The notes below the pieces were generated by a model. That model had not been told where the DNA came from. It did no database searches and was given only the letters and a program-made list of their open reading frames with translations. Below are positions 45,144 to 55,658 of a DNA stretch of 64,000 nt, piece after piece. Source of the DNA: DATDAH01 sp963823495 (GTDB lineage: Bacteria; Actinomycetota; Acidimicrobiia; Acidimicrobiales; DATDAH01); assembly GCA_963823495.1 (NCBI GenBank), contig CAWGLV010000001.1, positions 248,001 through 312,000 of the forward strand, given 5' to 3'. Position 1 is the stretch's first letter; each line of letters starts with the position of its first letter. The position numbers and the translations under genes are program-made.

Positions 45144-46612
45144 ACCTGGCGGAGGAGATCCGGCCCCTCGTCGAGCGGGCGCTCGGCCTCTACGCCGGCA
45201 CGGCCCACGAGACGCCGCTCCGCGACATCCTGGGGCGTCTGGACGCCCCGCTCCGGGTCGCCATCGCCGGCAAGGTCAAGGCGGGCAAGTCCACGCTGCT
45301 CAACGCCCTGGTGGGCGAGCGCCTGGCCCCCACCGACGAGGGCGAGTGCACCCGGATCGTGACCTGGTACGAGGACGGCCTCACCTACCGGGTCACCCTC
45401 GAGCGCGCCGACGGAACCACGGCCCAGGTCCCCTTCGCCCGCGACGACGGGGCCATCGAGGTGGACCTCCAAGGGGCCGAGCCCGACCACGTGGCCCGCC
45501 TGGTCGTCGAGTGGCCGACCCCGTCGCTCAAGACGATGACCCTGATCGACACCCCGGGCATCGCCTCGCTGTCCACTGATGTCTCGGCCCGGGCCGAGGC
45601 GTTCCTGACCCCGGAGGACGACCGACCCTCCGATGCCGACGCCGTCGTCTACCTGATGAAGCACCTCCACGCGTCCGATGTCGGCTTCCTCGAGGCCTTC
45701 CACGACGACGAGGCCGGCCAGGCCACCCCGGTGAACGCCATCGCCGTGCTCTCCCGGGCCGACGAGGTCGGCGCGGGCCGCCTCGACTCCATGGACTCGG
45801 CCTGCACGATCGCCGACCGCTACCGCGACGATCCCAAGGTGCGGAAGCTGGCCCAGACCGTGGTGGCGGTGGCGGGCCTGCTGGCCGAGACCGGCAACAC
45901 CCTCCGCGAGGTGGAGTTCGCCGCGCTGCGATCCCTGGCCGAGGCGTCGACCGACGAGGTCGACGGCCTCCTGCTCTCGACGGACCGCTTCGTCAACGCC
46001 CCCACCCGCACGGGCTTGACCGACCTCGAACGGGAGGCGCTGCTGGGCCGATTCGGTGTCTTCGGCATCCGCTTCAGCATCGACCTGATCCGCCGGGGCG
46101 ACGTCAGCACCGCCAACGAGCTGGCCCAGGCCCTGGTCGGGCGGTCGGGCCTCGACGAGCTCCGGGCCGTCCTCCTCAGCCAGTTCGCGGCGCGCCGCGA
46201 CGTGTTGGTGGCCCGGAGTGCGCTGGTGGCCATCGAAGCCGCCGTCCGGGACCAGGCCGTGACCGGCAGTGAGGACCTGACCACGGACATCGAGCGTCTG
46301 GTGGCCGGGACCCACGAGTTCGAGGAGCTCCGACTGCTCAACGCGCTGCGCACCCAGGCCCTCACGGCCAAGCCCGACGACGTCGCCGCCATGGAGCGGC
46401 TCCTCGGCACCGAGGGCGGCACCGTGCCCGCCCGCCTCGGTCTGCCCGACGACGCCGACGCCGGCCAGGTGGCCGCGGCCGCCCAGGAGGCGATGGCCCA
46501 CTGGCAACGCCGCGCCGAGAGCCCGATGTCGGCACCCGAGCTGGTGGCCGCCGCCCGGGTGATGATCCGCACCTGCGAGCAGATCCTCACCGGGCTCGCA
46601 CCGGTCAGCTGA
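45140..46612 (+). CDS. dynamin-like GTPase, IniC-type
   Basis: A 490-aa second dynamin-like protein, shorter and without an obvious membrane hairpin. The P-loop is AGKVKAGKST (residues 43-52), G3 is LIDTPGIASLS and the G4-like motif is LSRADEV. The stalk is helical to the end. GTG 45140 overlaps the stop of the first GTPase (GTGA). As with IniA/IniC or DynA/DynB pairs, the two are expected to work as a hetero-oligomer, with the larger one holding the membrane. Confidence 0.9.
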   Translation: MNLAEEIRPLVERALGLYAGTAHETPLRDILGRLDAPLRVAIAGKVKAGKSTLLNALVGERLAPTDEGECTRIVTWYEDGLTYRVTLERADGTTAQVPFARDDGAIEVDLQGAEPDHVARLVVEWPTPSLKTMTLIDTPGIASLSTDVSARAEAFLTPEDDRPSDADAVVYLMKHLHASDVGFLEAFHDDEAGQATPVNAIAVLSRADEVGAGRLDSMDSACTIADRYRDDPKVRKLAQTVVAVAGLLAETGNTLREVEFAALRSLAEASTDEVDGLLLSTDRFVNAPTRTGLTDLEREALLGRFGVFGIRFSIDLIRRGDVSTANELAQALVGRSGLDELRAVLLSQFAARRDVLVARSALVAIEAAVRDQAVTGSEDLTTDIERLVAGTHEFEELRLLNALRTQALTAKPDDVAAMERLLGTEGGTVPARLGLPDDADAGQVAAAAQEAMAHWQRRAESPMSAPELVAAARVMIRTCEQILTGLAPVS

Positions 46613-47459
46613 GCCAACCGGCCACCTCGTCGGGAGGCAGGAACAGGACCAGTCCGGCCAGCATCACCCACGGGAACAGGGGGATGCGCAGGAACACGTG
46701 CATCAGCAGGTGGAAGCCGACGGCGACCGCCAGCATCGGGTAGCGCAGGGGGCCGACCCAGACCAGGACGGGGAACCCGAGCTCGAAGGCCAGGGTGCCC
46801 CAGGTGAGCGCCCGGTAGACCGGCGGCCGGGCCCACCGCGCCGGGAGGTCACGGCGACGGATCTCGGGGTTGGTCAGCGTGAGCCACACCGCCGAGCCGT
46901 CGCGCCACTCGCGGCCCCGCATCTTCCACCAGCCGGTCCGCCAGTAGACGATCAGCAGCTGGAACTGCAGGAGGCGCAGCGCCCAGGGGTCCACGGCCAC
47001 GTCGGGGTCCAGGTCGAACCAGGTGGCGTCGAGGGACCACACCCAGCCGGCCGGGGCCAGTATCAGCCAGAAGCAGAACAGCCGGCAGAGGGAGTCCGCG
47101 GAGTTGACCACCTCGGCGTTGCGATGGTGGATCGAGGTCAGGGTGACGAAGGTGACCAGGGCCGCGAGCGGCGTGAGCGCGCCCACCACCAACGCCCCGA
47201 CCGCGACCAGGTGCAGCGCCAGGACCAGGTTGCACCAGGCGACCGTCGGCGGCAGCCAGGCGAACAGGTTGAGCCGCCGGAACGGCTGCGTCCGTCCGGC
47301 CGCCTCGAACGGGTAGACCCCGTCGGGACGGAGCAGGCGGGGTGCATCCCTGAGGGTCACCAGCGCGTTGCCGAACAGGACCAGGCCGAAGCAGACCCGG
47401 AACAGCGCCACGACGGCCGGGCTCTGGGGGGTGAAGAGCAGGCCGTCCCAGAGGTTCAT
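46605..47459 (-). CDS. HTTM-domain membrane protein
   Basis: A 284-aa membrane protein of the HTTM (vitamin K-dependent carboxylase-like transmembrane) family. It begins FTPQSPAVVALFRVCFGLVL and includes TPLAALVTFVTLTSIHHRNAEV and LQFQLLIVYWRTGWWKMRG, the latter carrying the typical WxKMxG-like motif. Six or more hydrophobic segments are seen. Function is unproven in bacteria. It is transcribed toward the dynamin operon and overlaps its end by 8 bases, and is 6 bases after its partner. Confidence 0.85.
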   Translation of the reverse strand: MNLWDGLLFTPQSPAVVALFRVCFGLVLFGNALVTLRDAPRLLRPDGVYPFEAAGRTQPFRRLNLFAWLPPTVAWCNLVLALHLVAVGALVVGALTPLAALVTFVTLTSIHHRNAEVVNSADSLCRLFCFWLILAPAGWVWSLDATWFDLDPDVAVDPWALRLLQFQLLIVYWRTGWWKMRGREWRDGSAVWLTLTNPEIRRRDLPARWARPPVYRALTWGTLAFELGFPVLVWVGPLRYPMLAVAVGFHLLMHVFLRIPLFPWVMLAGLVLFLPPDEVAGWLS

Positions 47460-47465
47460 CCGCCC

Positions 47466-47963
47466 TCAGGCACCCTCGAGGTCGACGAAGAACGGGCGGG
47501 CGGTGCGCATCGGGGGACGGTCGGCGCCCAGTTCGGCGAACGACCCCGGACCGCGACGTTCGACCCGGAAGCGCACGGTCCGCACCGGGCTGCCCTCCGG
47601 GACGTCGTGGTCCACGAGGAACCGGACGAAGGAGGACCGCAGGGCGACCCGGGACCGGGCCAGGAGGTTGCGCTTGAGCTTGCGGGCGCCGCGCATCTGG
47701 CGGCCCCGGTGGCACAGGCACGGCGGCGGATAGGGGATCTCGAGGAAGGTCCGGTCCTCGCGCATCACCTCGAGCACCAGATGGTTCTCACCCCGGGCCG
47801 GACGAGGGGCGAAGAGCCGCCAGGAGTGACCGAGCCCGAGCCACCGGGCCGGCATCAGGACGGGGCGGGCCAGCCGGTGGGCCACCGAGTCCCGGGGCAG
47901 GTCCGTGCACCAGATGACCACGACGCCGACCAGGAACGCCGCGCCGGCGAGGACCTCGGTCAC
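47466..47963 (-). CDS. HTTM-associated membrane-anchored protein
   Basis: A 165-aa protein with one N-terminal membrane helix (VLAGAAFLVGVVVIWC). It then has LGLGHSWRLFAPRPARGENHL and an extracytoplasmic beta-type domain (VRTVRFRVERRGPGSF). The W-x-x-F-A-P-x-P segment is often found in proteins encoded directly beside HTTM genes. It probably forms a complex with the next gene product. Confidence 0.7.
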   Translation of the reverse strand: MTEVLAGAAFLVGVVVIWCTDLPRDSVAHRLARPVLMPARWLGLGHSWRLFAPRPARGENHLVLEVMREDRTFLEIPYPPPCLCHRGRQMRGARKLKRNLLARSRVALRSSFVRFLVDHDVPEGSPVRTVRFRVERRGPGSFAELGADRPPMRTARPFFVDLEGA

Positions 47964-47981
47964 CCGTCGGACCCTAGGGCG

Positions 47982-48656
47982 CTAGCCGGCCTCGAGCCGT
48001 CCGTCGGTGATGGGCACGACCCGGTCGACGTGGTGGGTCATGCGCTCGTCGTGGGTGACGATGACCGCGGCCGTGCCCCGGCCCTTGACCTCCTCGGTGA
48101 TCAGCGCCATCACCTGCTCGCCGAGGCGGGTGTCGAGAGCCGAGGTCGGCTCGTCGATCAACACCAGCTCCGGTTCGTTCATGAGGGCCCGACCGATGGC
48201 CACCCGCTGGCGCTCACCGCCGGAGAGCGCCTCGGGCAGGTGGCCCTTGCGGGCGGCCAGGCCGAGCTCGTCGAGAAGCCGGTCGGCCCGGGCCTTGGCC
48301 GAGGAGCGGTCGGAGCCACTGAGCTCGGCCACCACCAGGAGGTTCTCCCAGGCGGTGAGGAAGGGCACCAGGTTCACCGCCTGGAACACGAAGCCCACCC
48401 GACGACGGCGGAAGTTCGTCAGCTCCTTGGCCGAGTACTCGCCCAGCGCCTCGCCACCGACGACCACGGACCCCGAGGTCGGGGCGAGCAGGCCGCCGGA
48501 GACCGACAGGAGCGTGCTCTTGCCCGACCCCGACGGCCCGACGAGCGCGACCATCTCGTCGTGGCCGACGGTCAGCGAGGCGTGGTCGAGAGCAGCCACC
48601 TCCTCGTCACCGCTGCGGTAGAGCTTGCGGACGTCGACCAGCTCGAGCGCGGCCAT
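47982..48656 (-). CDS. ABC transporter ATPase, LolD/MacB type
   Basis: A 224-aa ATPase. Walker A is GPSGSGKST, the signature ALSGGERQRVAIGRAL, Walker B LVLIDEPTSALD and the switch VIVTHDERM. It belongs to the MacB/LolD family that powers FtsX-type mechanotransmission. ATG 48656 was chosen because a strong GGAGGA site precedes it; the open frame begins 16 codons earlier. The two FtsX-type permeases are immediately upstream on the same strand. Confidence 0.9.
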   Translation of the reverse strand: MAALELVDVRKLYRSGDEEVAALDHASLTVGHDEMVALVGPSGSGKSTLLSVSGGLLAPTSGSVVVGGEALGEYSAKELTNFRRRRVGFVFQAVNLVPFLTAWENLLVVAELSGSDRSSAKARADRLLDELGLAARKGHLPEALSGGERQRVAIGRALMNEPELVLIDEPTSALDTRLGEQVMALITEEVKGRGTAAVIVTHDERMTHHVDRVVPITDGRLEAG

Positions 48657-48678
48657 GGGTTCTCCTCCGGGGTTCGGG

Positions 48679-49776
48679 TCAGCTGATGGCATCGGCGGGG
48701 TCAACCTTGATCACGCGGCGCAACGACACCGCGCTGCCGAGGACGGAGGCCGACAGCACCCCGAGGACGACCTGCAGCGCCCGTCCGCTCTCGAACTGCA
48801 CCGGCACGCCGGGCGGCACGGCCAGGCTCAACAACACGGTGAGGGCGCCCCCCACCGCCAGGGCCACACCGGCCACCACGAGCGCCTGGACGACCACGCC
48901 GGCCAGGAGTTGACGGGACGAGGCACCGATCGCCTTCAGCACGGCGTACAGCGCCGACCGCTCCAGGGTCACCAGGGCGAAGAAGAGGGCGACGACGATG
49001 CCCACCACGAAGAAGGTGGTGTTGATGATCGCGGACAGGGTGCTGTTCTGCTCCTTGACGCCGGGCAGCGCCAGGACGGCGTCGTCCCGGGTCACGGTCT
49101 CGGTGGCCCCGGTGGCCTCGTCGACGGCGGCCGACACGGTCCCGGGGTCCACATCGGGTGTGACGGTGACCGCCAGCGCCTGGAAGGTGCCCTCCGGCAG
49201 GACGGCGTCGGGCCGGGACGCCGCCAGCACCTCCCGCCAGGTCGCCGGGCTCACCCACAGCCCGCCCTGGAGCAGGAACGAGGTGTCCTCGACCCAACCG
49301 ACGACCTCGACCTCGACGCCCTCGGGACCCAGTCCGAGACGGTCGCCCTCCTCGACCCCGGCCGCCTCGAGCCGGCGGTCGGCGTAGCCCACGAAGTCCT
49401 CGGCCGGCGGGTCGGGCACCCCGGCCGCCCCACCCTCGTAGCCGACCACCGCGACGTCGGCGAGCTCCGCCTCGCCGGGCACGGCAGCCGCGACGAGGGC
49501 GACCCCGAGGCCCTGGGTGGCCTCGACACCGTTCACCGCATCGATCTCGGACCGCACCGCGGGATCGACGCGGGAGCGCAGCAGCGAGAGGCGCGCGTCG
49601 TCGGAGAAGGTGAGCAGGTCCGACTCCTGGGAGCGGATCAACCCCGTGCTCCCCAGGAAGAGCCCGTCGAGCAGGCCCCCGAGGAACAGGAGCAGCACGG
49701 TCAGGAACGCCAGGGCCCCACCCGCCACGGCGAACCGGCCGGGACGACGGCGGAGCTCCCGCAGAGCAAGCCTCAT
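48679..49776 (-). CDS. FtsX-like permease (second of a pair)
   Basis: A 365-aa protein with four predicted membrane helices. The first follows MRLALRELRRRPGRFAVAGG. A large periplasm-facing domain (about 45-245) separates it from the last three (NTTFFVVGIVVALFFALVTL, LLAGVVVQALVVAGVALAVG, VVLGVLSASVLGSAVSL). It overlaps the preceding permease by 4 bases, and the ATPase follows 22 bases later. The three genes should form a lipoprotein-release, drug or peptide exporter. Confidence 0.88.
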   Translation of the reverse strand: MRLALRELRRRPGRFAVAGGALAFLTVLLLFLGGLLDGLFLGSTGLIRSQESDLLTFSDDARLSLLRSRVDPAVRSEIDAVNGVEATQGLGVALVAAAVPGEAELADVAVVGYEGGAAGVPDPPAEDFVGYADRRLEAAGVEEGDRLGLGPEGVEVEVVGWVEDTSFLLQGGLWVSPATWREVLAASRPDAVLPEGTFQALAVTVTPDVDPGTVSAAVDEATGATETVTRDDAVLALPGVKEQNSTLSAIINTTFFVVGIVVALFFALVTLERSALYAVLKAIGASSRQLLAGVVVQALVVAGVALAVGGALTVLLSLAVPPGVPVQFESGRALQVVLGVLSASVLGSAVSLRRVIKVDPADAIS

Positions 49777-50909
49777 GTCACGCCCGCCGTCGGCTGGGCG
49801 GCCTCGGCCGGGTCCAGCCGCCGCACCCGCCGCAGGGAGGGCAGGGCGGCGAGCGCGGCGAGGCCGACGATGATGGTCCCGGTGGTGAGGACCAGGTCGG
49901 GGGACGGGACCTGGGCGAAGTCGTCGTCGACGAGGACGGCGACGAGTGCGGTGGCACCCGTGCCCAGAGCGAGCCCGCCGACGGTGACGACCAGGGCCTG
50001 CACCAGCACGGCGCCGGCCAGCACGGCGCGACCGGCCCCGATGGCCCGCAGGAGCGTGAACGCGCCCTGCTTCTGGATGGTGAGGATCAGGAAGAAGAAC
50101 CCGGTGACGATCGCCACGACGACGTAGGCCAGCAGGAAGACGATGCTGAAGGACTGGCGCGTCTCGGCCACCCCCGGCGCCTGAGCCACCGCCTCCTCCC
50201 GGGTGAGGGCCTCGACGCCGTCGACCTCGTCGGTGATCCGCGGGGCCAGGTCGGCGGGATCGATCCCCGGCGCGGGCTCGACCGCCACGAGGGAGGCGGG
50301 CACCAGGGGCGCATCGGGATTGACCGCCCGACGGGCCTCCTCGTAGGTGGCGAAGGACGTGAAGACCGTCGGCTCGACGCTGAAGCGGAGGTCGGCGGCC
50401 AACCCGACGATCTCGATCGCGACCTCACCCTCCGGGCCGAGGAGGACGGTGTCACCGATGTCGAGGCCCAGGTCGACGTCCAGGTCCGACGCCACGCCCT
50501 CGCCGTCCCGGTCGGGGAGCCGGCCCTCGACGAGGGTGGTCGGCGCCCCCGGACCGCCCAGCTCGTAGCCGAACACCACCACGTCCTCGAGACGGCCCCC
50601 GACCTCGGCGGTGAAGGTGTTCTCCCCGAGGGGGGCCGACGCCCCCACCCCCTCGACCGCGGCGACGGCTCGGACCGTGGGCGGGAGCACCACGCTGGCC
50701 TCGACGCTGGTGCGGGCCTCCTCGCCGTAGACCAGCACCTCGGCGGACTGGTTCTCCAACGCGCCGGTGAAGTAGCCGAGCAGGCTGGTCAACAGCGTCT
50801 GCTGGAAGAGCACCAGGAAGGCCAGCAGGCCCAGGGCGCCCGTCAGCAGTCCGAAGCGCAGGCGGGCCCGGCGCATCTCCCGGAAGGCCAGACCGAGGGT
50901 GGGGTGCAA
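49773..50909 (-). CDS. FtsX-like permease (first of a pair)
   Basis: A 378-aa paralogue of the next gene product. It begins LHPTLGLAFREMRRARLRFG, then a helix and the extracytoplasmic domain (about 45-260), and ends with three helices (VFLLAYVVVAIVTGFFFLIL, LAGAVLVQALVVTVGGLALG and TTGTIIVGLAALAALPSL). The start is uncertain: TTG 50909 fits the family N-terminus, TTG 50918 and ATG 50876 (MRRAR) are alternatives. It is divergent from the acyl-CoA dehydrogenase. Confidence 0.85.
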   Translation of the reverse strand: MHPTLGLAFREMRRARLRFGLLTGALGLLAFLVLFQQTLLTSLLGYFTGALENQSAEVLVYGEEARTSVEASVVLPPTVRAVAAVEGVGASAPLGENTFTAEVGGRLEDVVVFGYELGGPGAPTTLVEGRLPDRDGEGVASDLDVDLGLDIGDTVLLGPEGEVAIEIVGLAADLRFSVEPTVFTSFATYEEARRAVNPDAPLVPASLVAVEPAPGIDPADLAPRITDEVDGVEALTREEAVAQAPGVAETRQSFSIVFLLAYVVVAIVTGFFFLILTIQKQGAFTLLRAIGAGRAVLAGAVLVQALVVTVGGLALGTGATALVAVLVDDDFAQVPSPDLVLTTGTIIVGLAALAALPSLRRVRRLDPAEAAQPTAGVT

Positions 50910-50973
50910 GTCGGGCAAGGTACCCGGCCTGCCCCTCGGGAGACACGGTGACCGGGGAGTAGGTTCGCCCGCG

Positions 50974-52185
<1,212 letters not shown>

Positions 52186-52193
52186 GCCCCCCG

Positions 52194-52640
52194 CTAGGCC
52201 GTTTCCGAACCGGAGTGGAACAGGGCCACGCGGACGGTCGTGCCGTCGTCCTTGACCAGGAACTGCACGTCGTCGGCCAGGCCCCGGACGAGGGGGATGC
52301 CGAGGCCCCGTTCCCGGTCCAGGCGGTTCGGGTCGGTGGCCGACGGCATCGGGTCGAGGCCGTCGGGATCGAAGCCTCCGCCGTGGTCCTCGATCTCGAT
52401 GGTGACCCGGTCATGGTCGAGGATGCAGCGAATGGTGAGGGCCTCGGCCCTCCCCAGCCGTTGCTGGGACTCGATGGCGTTGGCGCAGAGCTCGGACACG
52501 GCGAGGCGGAGGTCGGCCACCCGGGCCGGGGGGAAGCCGGGATCGACGGAGGCCGCGGCACTGACCACGACCCGGGCCAGATCGAGGTACTCCATGGTGG
52601 GCGGGATCTCGAGCTCGACGACCTCGCCCACCTCGATCAC
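52194..52640 (-). CDS. RsbW-type anti-sigma kinase-like ATPase
   Basis: A 148-aa GHKL ATPase of the serine-kinase/anti-sigma class. The N box is LRLAVSELCANAIESQQR (with the conserved Asn), and the G1 motif is IEIEDHGGGFDP, followed by ERGLGIPLVRGLADDVQF. It overlaps the STAS gene by 4 bases, the arrangement seen in partner-switching modules where the kinase phosphorylates the STAS serine. No cognate sigma-B-type gene is seen in this window. Confidence 0.86.
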   Translation of the reverse strand: MIEVGEVVELEIPPTMEYLDLARVVVSAAASVDPGFPPARVADLRLAVSELCANAIESQQRLGRAEALTIRCILDHDRVTIEIEDHGGGFDPDGLDPMPSATDPNRLDRERGLGIPLVRGLADDVQFLVKDDGTTVRVALFHSGSETA

Positions 52641-52999
52641 CCGGCGCTTCCGGCCGCGGCCGCGGCGACGGCCGCGGCGACCGTGTCGGCGACGACGAAG
52701 GCCTGGTCGAGGCGGGTGATGGCCAGCACCTTGGCCACGTGGTCGGTGGGTCGGGCCAGGCGCAGGTCGCCGTCGCGGGCCCGGGCCCGCTTGAGGCCGC
52801 TGACCAGCGCCGCCAGGCCCATCGAGTCGAGGAAGGTGACCCCGTCGAGGTCGACCACGAGCCGGGGTGGACCCTCGCCCAGCAACTGCACGAGCCGATC
52901 ACGAAGCCCGGGGGCGGTGGCGACGTCGATCTCGCCGGCCAGGCGCAGCACCCGCCAGCCGTCGTGGTCCTCGACGGCCACCTCCTCGTAGCGGCTCAC
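52637..52999 (-). CDS. STAS-domain anti-sigma-factor antagonist
   Basis: A 120-aa RsbV/SpoIIAA-like protein. It has RLAGEIDVATAPGLRDRLVQ, then VDLDGVTFLDSMGLAALVSG with the phosphorylatable Ser in LDSMGL. In its unphosphorylated form it should bind the RsbW-like kinase encoded next. The pair together would respond to a phosphatase elsewhere in the genome. Confidence 0.88.
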   Translation of the reverse strand: MSRYEEVAVEDHDGWRVLRLAGEIDVATAPGLRDRLVQLLGEGPPRLVVDLDGVTFLDSMGLAALVSGLKRARARDGDLRLARPTDHVAKVLAITRLDQAFVVADTVAAAVAAAAAGSAG

Positions 53000-53104
53000 G
53001 GTCTCCAGCGTACGACGGGCGTCGTCATGATTCCGTAATGCTCGAATCCCCCGGCCGTAACTACGGCGCTGTCACCTGTCGGCGCACTCCCGTAGGCTCG
53101 CGGG

Positions 53105-55441
53105 GTGGCGCTCGCGCCGGTGACGCCGATCGATCCGCCCTCGCTGGCCGAGGTGGTGGCGGGACGCGGCCTGGTCCACCTGGAACGGCTCCCTGCCCGC
53201 CCCGCCCGGTACGGCGAACTGGCCCGCCCCCTCCCCGACCGGGTGTGGGACGCCCTCGGCGTGGACCGGCTGTGGGCGCACCAGGCCGCCGCCATCGACG
53301 AGGTGCGGTCCGGCCGCTCGGTGGTGCTCGCCACCGGCACCGCGTCGGGCAAGTCGCTCTGCTACCAGGCGCCGATGGCCGAAGCCGCCCTGGCCCCGCT
53401 CCGGCCCGGCACGGCACTGTGTCTGTTCCCCACCAAGGCCCTGGCCCAGGACCAGGCCCGCGCCCTGTTCGACCTGGACCTGCCCGGCCTCGTCCCCGCC
53501 ACCTACGACGGCGACTGCTCTCCCGAGGAACGCACCTGGGCCCGGGCCAACGCCACGGTCCTGCTCACCAACCCCGAGATGCTGCACTCGGCCCTGCTGC
53601 CCCACCACGCCAAGTGGTCCACCTACCTCGGCCGCCTCGACCACGTCGTGGTGGACGAGCTCCACGTCCTGCGGGGGATCTTCGGCACCCATGTGTCCCA
53701 CCTGCTGCGCCGCCTCCGGCGGGTCTGCAACCTCTATGGCTCGGATCCCACCTTCGTCTTCTGCTCGGCCACGATCGGCCGGCCCGGCCGCCTGGCCACC
53801 GAGCTCTGCGGGTTGCCCGTGACCGAGGTCACCGACGACGCCTCCCCCCGGGGCGAGCGTCTGGTCGCTCTCTGGAACCCCGCCGTCGAGGACGACGACC
53901 GCGACGACACCGTCCTGGATCTCACCGACCACGACGACGGCCGGGAGAAGGAGGGCCGGGGCCGGTCGACCAACAAGGAGACCGCCGACCTCGTGGCCCG
54001 CCTGGTCCTGGAGGGCCACCGCACGATCGCCTTCTGCCGCAGCCGGCGGGGGGCCGAGGTCGTCGCCGGTGAGGTCCAGCGGCGCCTGCCCCGCGAACAC
54101 CGCGACGGCGTGGCCGCGTACCGGGGCGGCTACCTGGCCGCCGAACGACGCGAGATCGAGGCCGACCTGCACTCGGGGCGCCTCAAGGCGGTGGTGGCCA
54201 CCACCGCCCTGGAGCTGGGCATCGACATCGGCGGCCTCGACGCCTGTGTGCTCAACGGGTTCCCCGGCACCATCGCCTCGCTCTGGCAGCAGGCCGGTCG
54301 CGCCGGGCGGGAGGGCCAGGAGTCCGTCGCCGTCCTCGTCGCCGGCAACGACCAGCTCGATCAGTGGCTCATGGCCAACCCGACCGAGGTCTTCACCCGA
54401 TCACCGGAACCGGCCGTGATCAACCCGGCCAACCCCTACGTGCTGCTGCCCCATCTGGCCTGCGCGGCCTACGAGCACCCCCTGACCCCGGCCGACGAGC
54501 GCTGGTGGGGCGATCTGCTCGACGACGGTGTCCGGCGCCTGGTGCTCGACGACCAGCTCCGCCTCCGACCCCGCCGGGACCATGCCGCCGCGGTCTGGTG
54601 CGGCTCGGGCTGGCCGGCGCACGGCGTCGGGCTCCGCAGCGGGTTCGCCTCCGAGGTGCGCATCGTCTCCCGGTCCCGACACGGCGAGGAGCTGATCGGG
54701 ACCGTCGACCTCGGTCGGGCCCCCAGCCAGGTCCACCCCGGTGCGGTCTACCTGCACCAGGGCACCCATTGGCGGGTGGCCGACCTGGACCTCGATGCCC
54801 GCCGGGCCGTGGTCGAGCCCGACGACGGCACCGAGTGGACCCAGCCCCGCACCGAGACCGAGGTCCACATCGCCGAGGTCGAACAGGAACGCACGGTCGG
54901 CCGCTCCCGACTGGGCCTCGGGTCCATCGAGGTCAGCAGCCAGGTCGTCGGCTACCGGCGCCGGGACGCCGCCACGGGCGAGACCCTGGGCCACGAGGAG
55001 CTCGACCTGCCCACCCAGCACCTCAGCACCCGGGCCGTCTGGTACACGATCGACCCCGCGACCATGGCCGCCGCCGGGGTGGGTCTGACCGAAGGACCGG
55101 GGACCCTGCACGCCATCGAGCACTGCGCCATCGGGATGCTGCCGCTGTTCACCATCTGTGACCGCTGGGACGTGGGCGGGGTGTCCACCATGCTCCAGGC
55201 CGACACCGGGCTGCCGACCATCGCCGTCTACGACGGGTACGCCGGCGGCGCGGGGATCGCCGACCTCGGTTACGAGGCGGCCGACGGCCACCTGCAGGCC
55301 ACCCTCGACGCCCTCCGGTCCTGTGGCTGCGCGGATGGTTGCCCGTCCTGTGTCCAGTCCCCCAAGTGCGGCAACTTCAACGAGCCCCTGGACAAGGCGG
55401 GGGCCATCCGCCTGCTCGAAGTGATCCTGGCCGAGGTCTGA
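53105..55441 (+). CDS. DEAD/DEAH-type helicase, MrfA/YprA family (DUF1998)
   Basis: A 778-aa superfamily-2 helicase. Motif I is ATGTASGKSLCYQ, motif II VVVDELHVLRG (DELH in place of DEAH), motif III FCSATI and motif VI QQAGRAGREGQ. The C-terminal DUF1998 region has four cysteines, CGCADGCPSC and CGN after QSPK, that bind metal in MrfA. Bacillus MrfA repairs mitomycin-C damage. GTG 53105 was taken from the open frame; it is preceded by a region with no clear ribosome site. Confidence 0.9.
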   Translation: MALAPVTPIDPPSLAEVVAGRGLVHLERLPARPARYGELARPLPDRVWDALGVDRLWAHQAAAIDEVRSGRSVVLATGTASGKSLCYQAPMAEAALAPLRPGTALCLFPTKALAQDQARALFDLDLPGLVPATYDGDCSPEERTWARANATVLLTNPEMLHSALLPHHAKWSTYLGRLDHVVVDELHVLRGIFGTHVSHLLRRLRRVCNLYGSDPTFVFCSATIGRPGRLATELCGLPVTEVTDDASPRGERLVALWNPAVEDDDRDDTVLDLTDHDDGREKEGRGRSTNKETADLVARLVLEGHRTIAFCRSRRGAEVVAGEVQRRLPREHRDGVAAYRGGYLAAERREIEADLHSGRLKAVVATTALELGIDIGGLDACVLNGFPGTIASLWQQAGRAGREGQESVAVLVAGNDQLDQWLMANPTEVFTRSPEPAVINPANPYVLLPHLACAAYEHPLTPADERWWGDLLDDGVRRLVLDDQLRLRPRRDHAAAVWCGSGWPAHGVGLRSGFASEVRIVSRSRHGEELIGTVDLGRAPSQVHPGAVYLHQGTHWRVADLDLDARRAVVEPDDGTEWTQPRTETEVHIAEVEQERTVGRSRLGLGSIEVSSQVVGYRRRDAATGETLGHEELDLPTQHLSTRAVWYTIDPATMAAAGVGLTEGPGTLHAIEHCAIGMLPLFTICDRWDVGGVSTMLQADTGLPTIAVYDGYAGGAGIADLGYEAADGHLQATLDALRSCGCADGCPSCVQSPKCGNFNEPLDKAGAIRLLEVILAEV

Positions 55442-55645
55442 TCAGGGCCGGACGCCGGCCGGGTCCAGGCGGAGCGGCATCACGAGAGCGATCCGGGCCT
55501 GGCCGATGTCGTTGGTCAACAGCGCGGCATCGTGACGCAGGGCGATGGCGGCGATCGTGCAGTCGAGGAGGCCGCCGGGTGTGATCCCGGACCGTCGGCA
55601 GAGCCGGTGGATGCTCGCGCCGGCGTCGAGATCCGGCCCGTACAC
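55442..55645 (-). pseudogene. truncated PIN-domain (VapC-type) toxin
   Basis: The minus-strand frame of 67 aa reads ASIHRLCRRSGITPGGLLDC, then TIAAIALRHDAALLTNDIGQ. It corresponds to the C-terminal half of a VapC protein, with the last two acidic positions (LLDC, TND). The first acidic residues (D-x-S/N and E) and the start are missing. There is no antitoxin beside it. It touches the helicase stop by position. Confidence 0.72.
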
Positions 55646-55658
55646 CTTCTCTACACCT

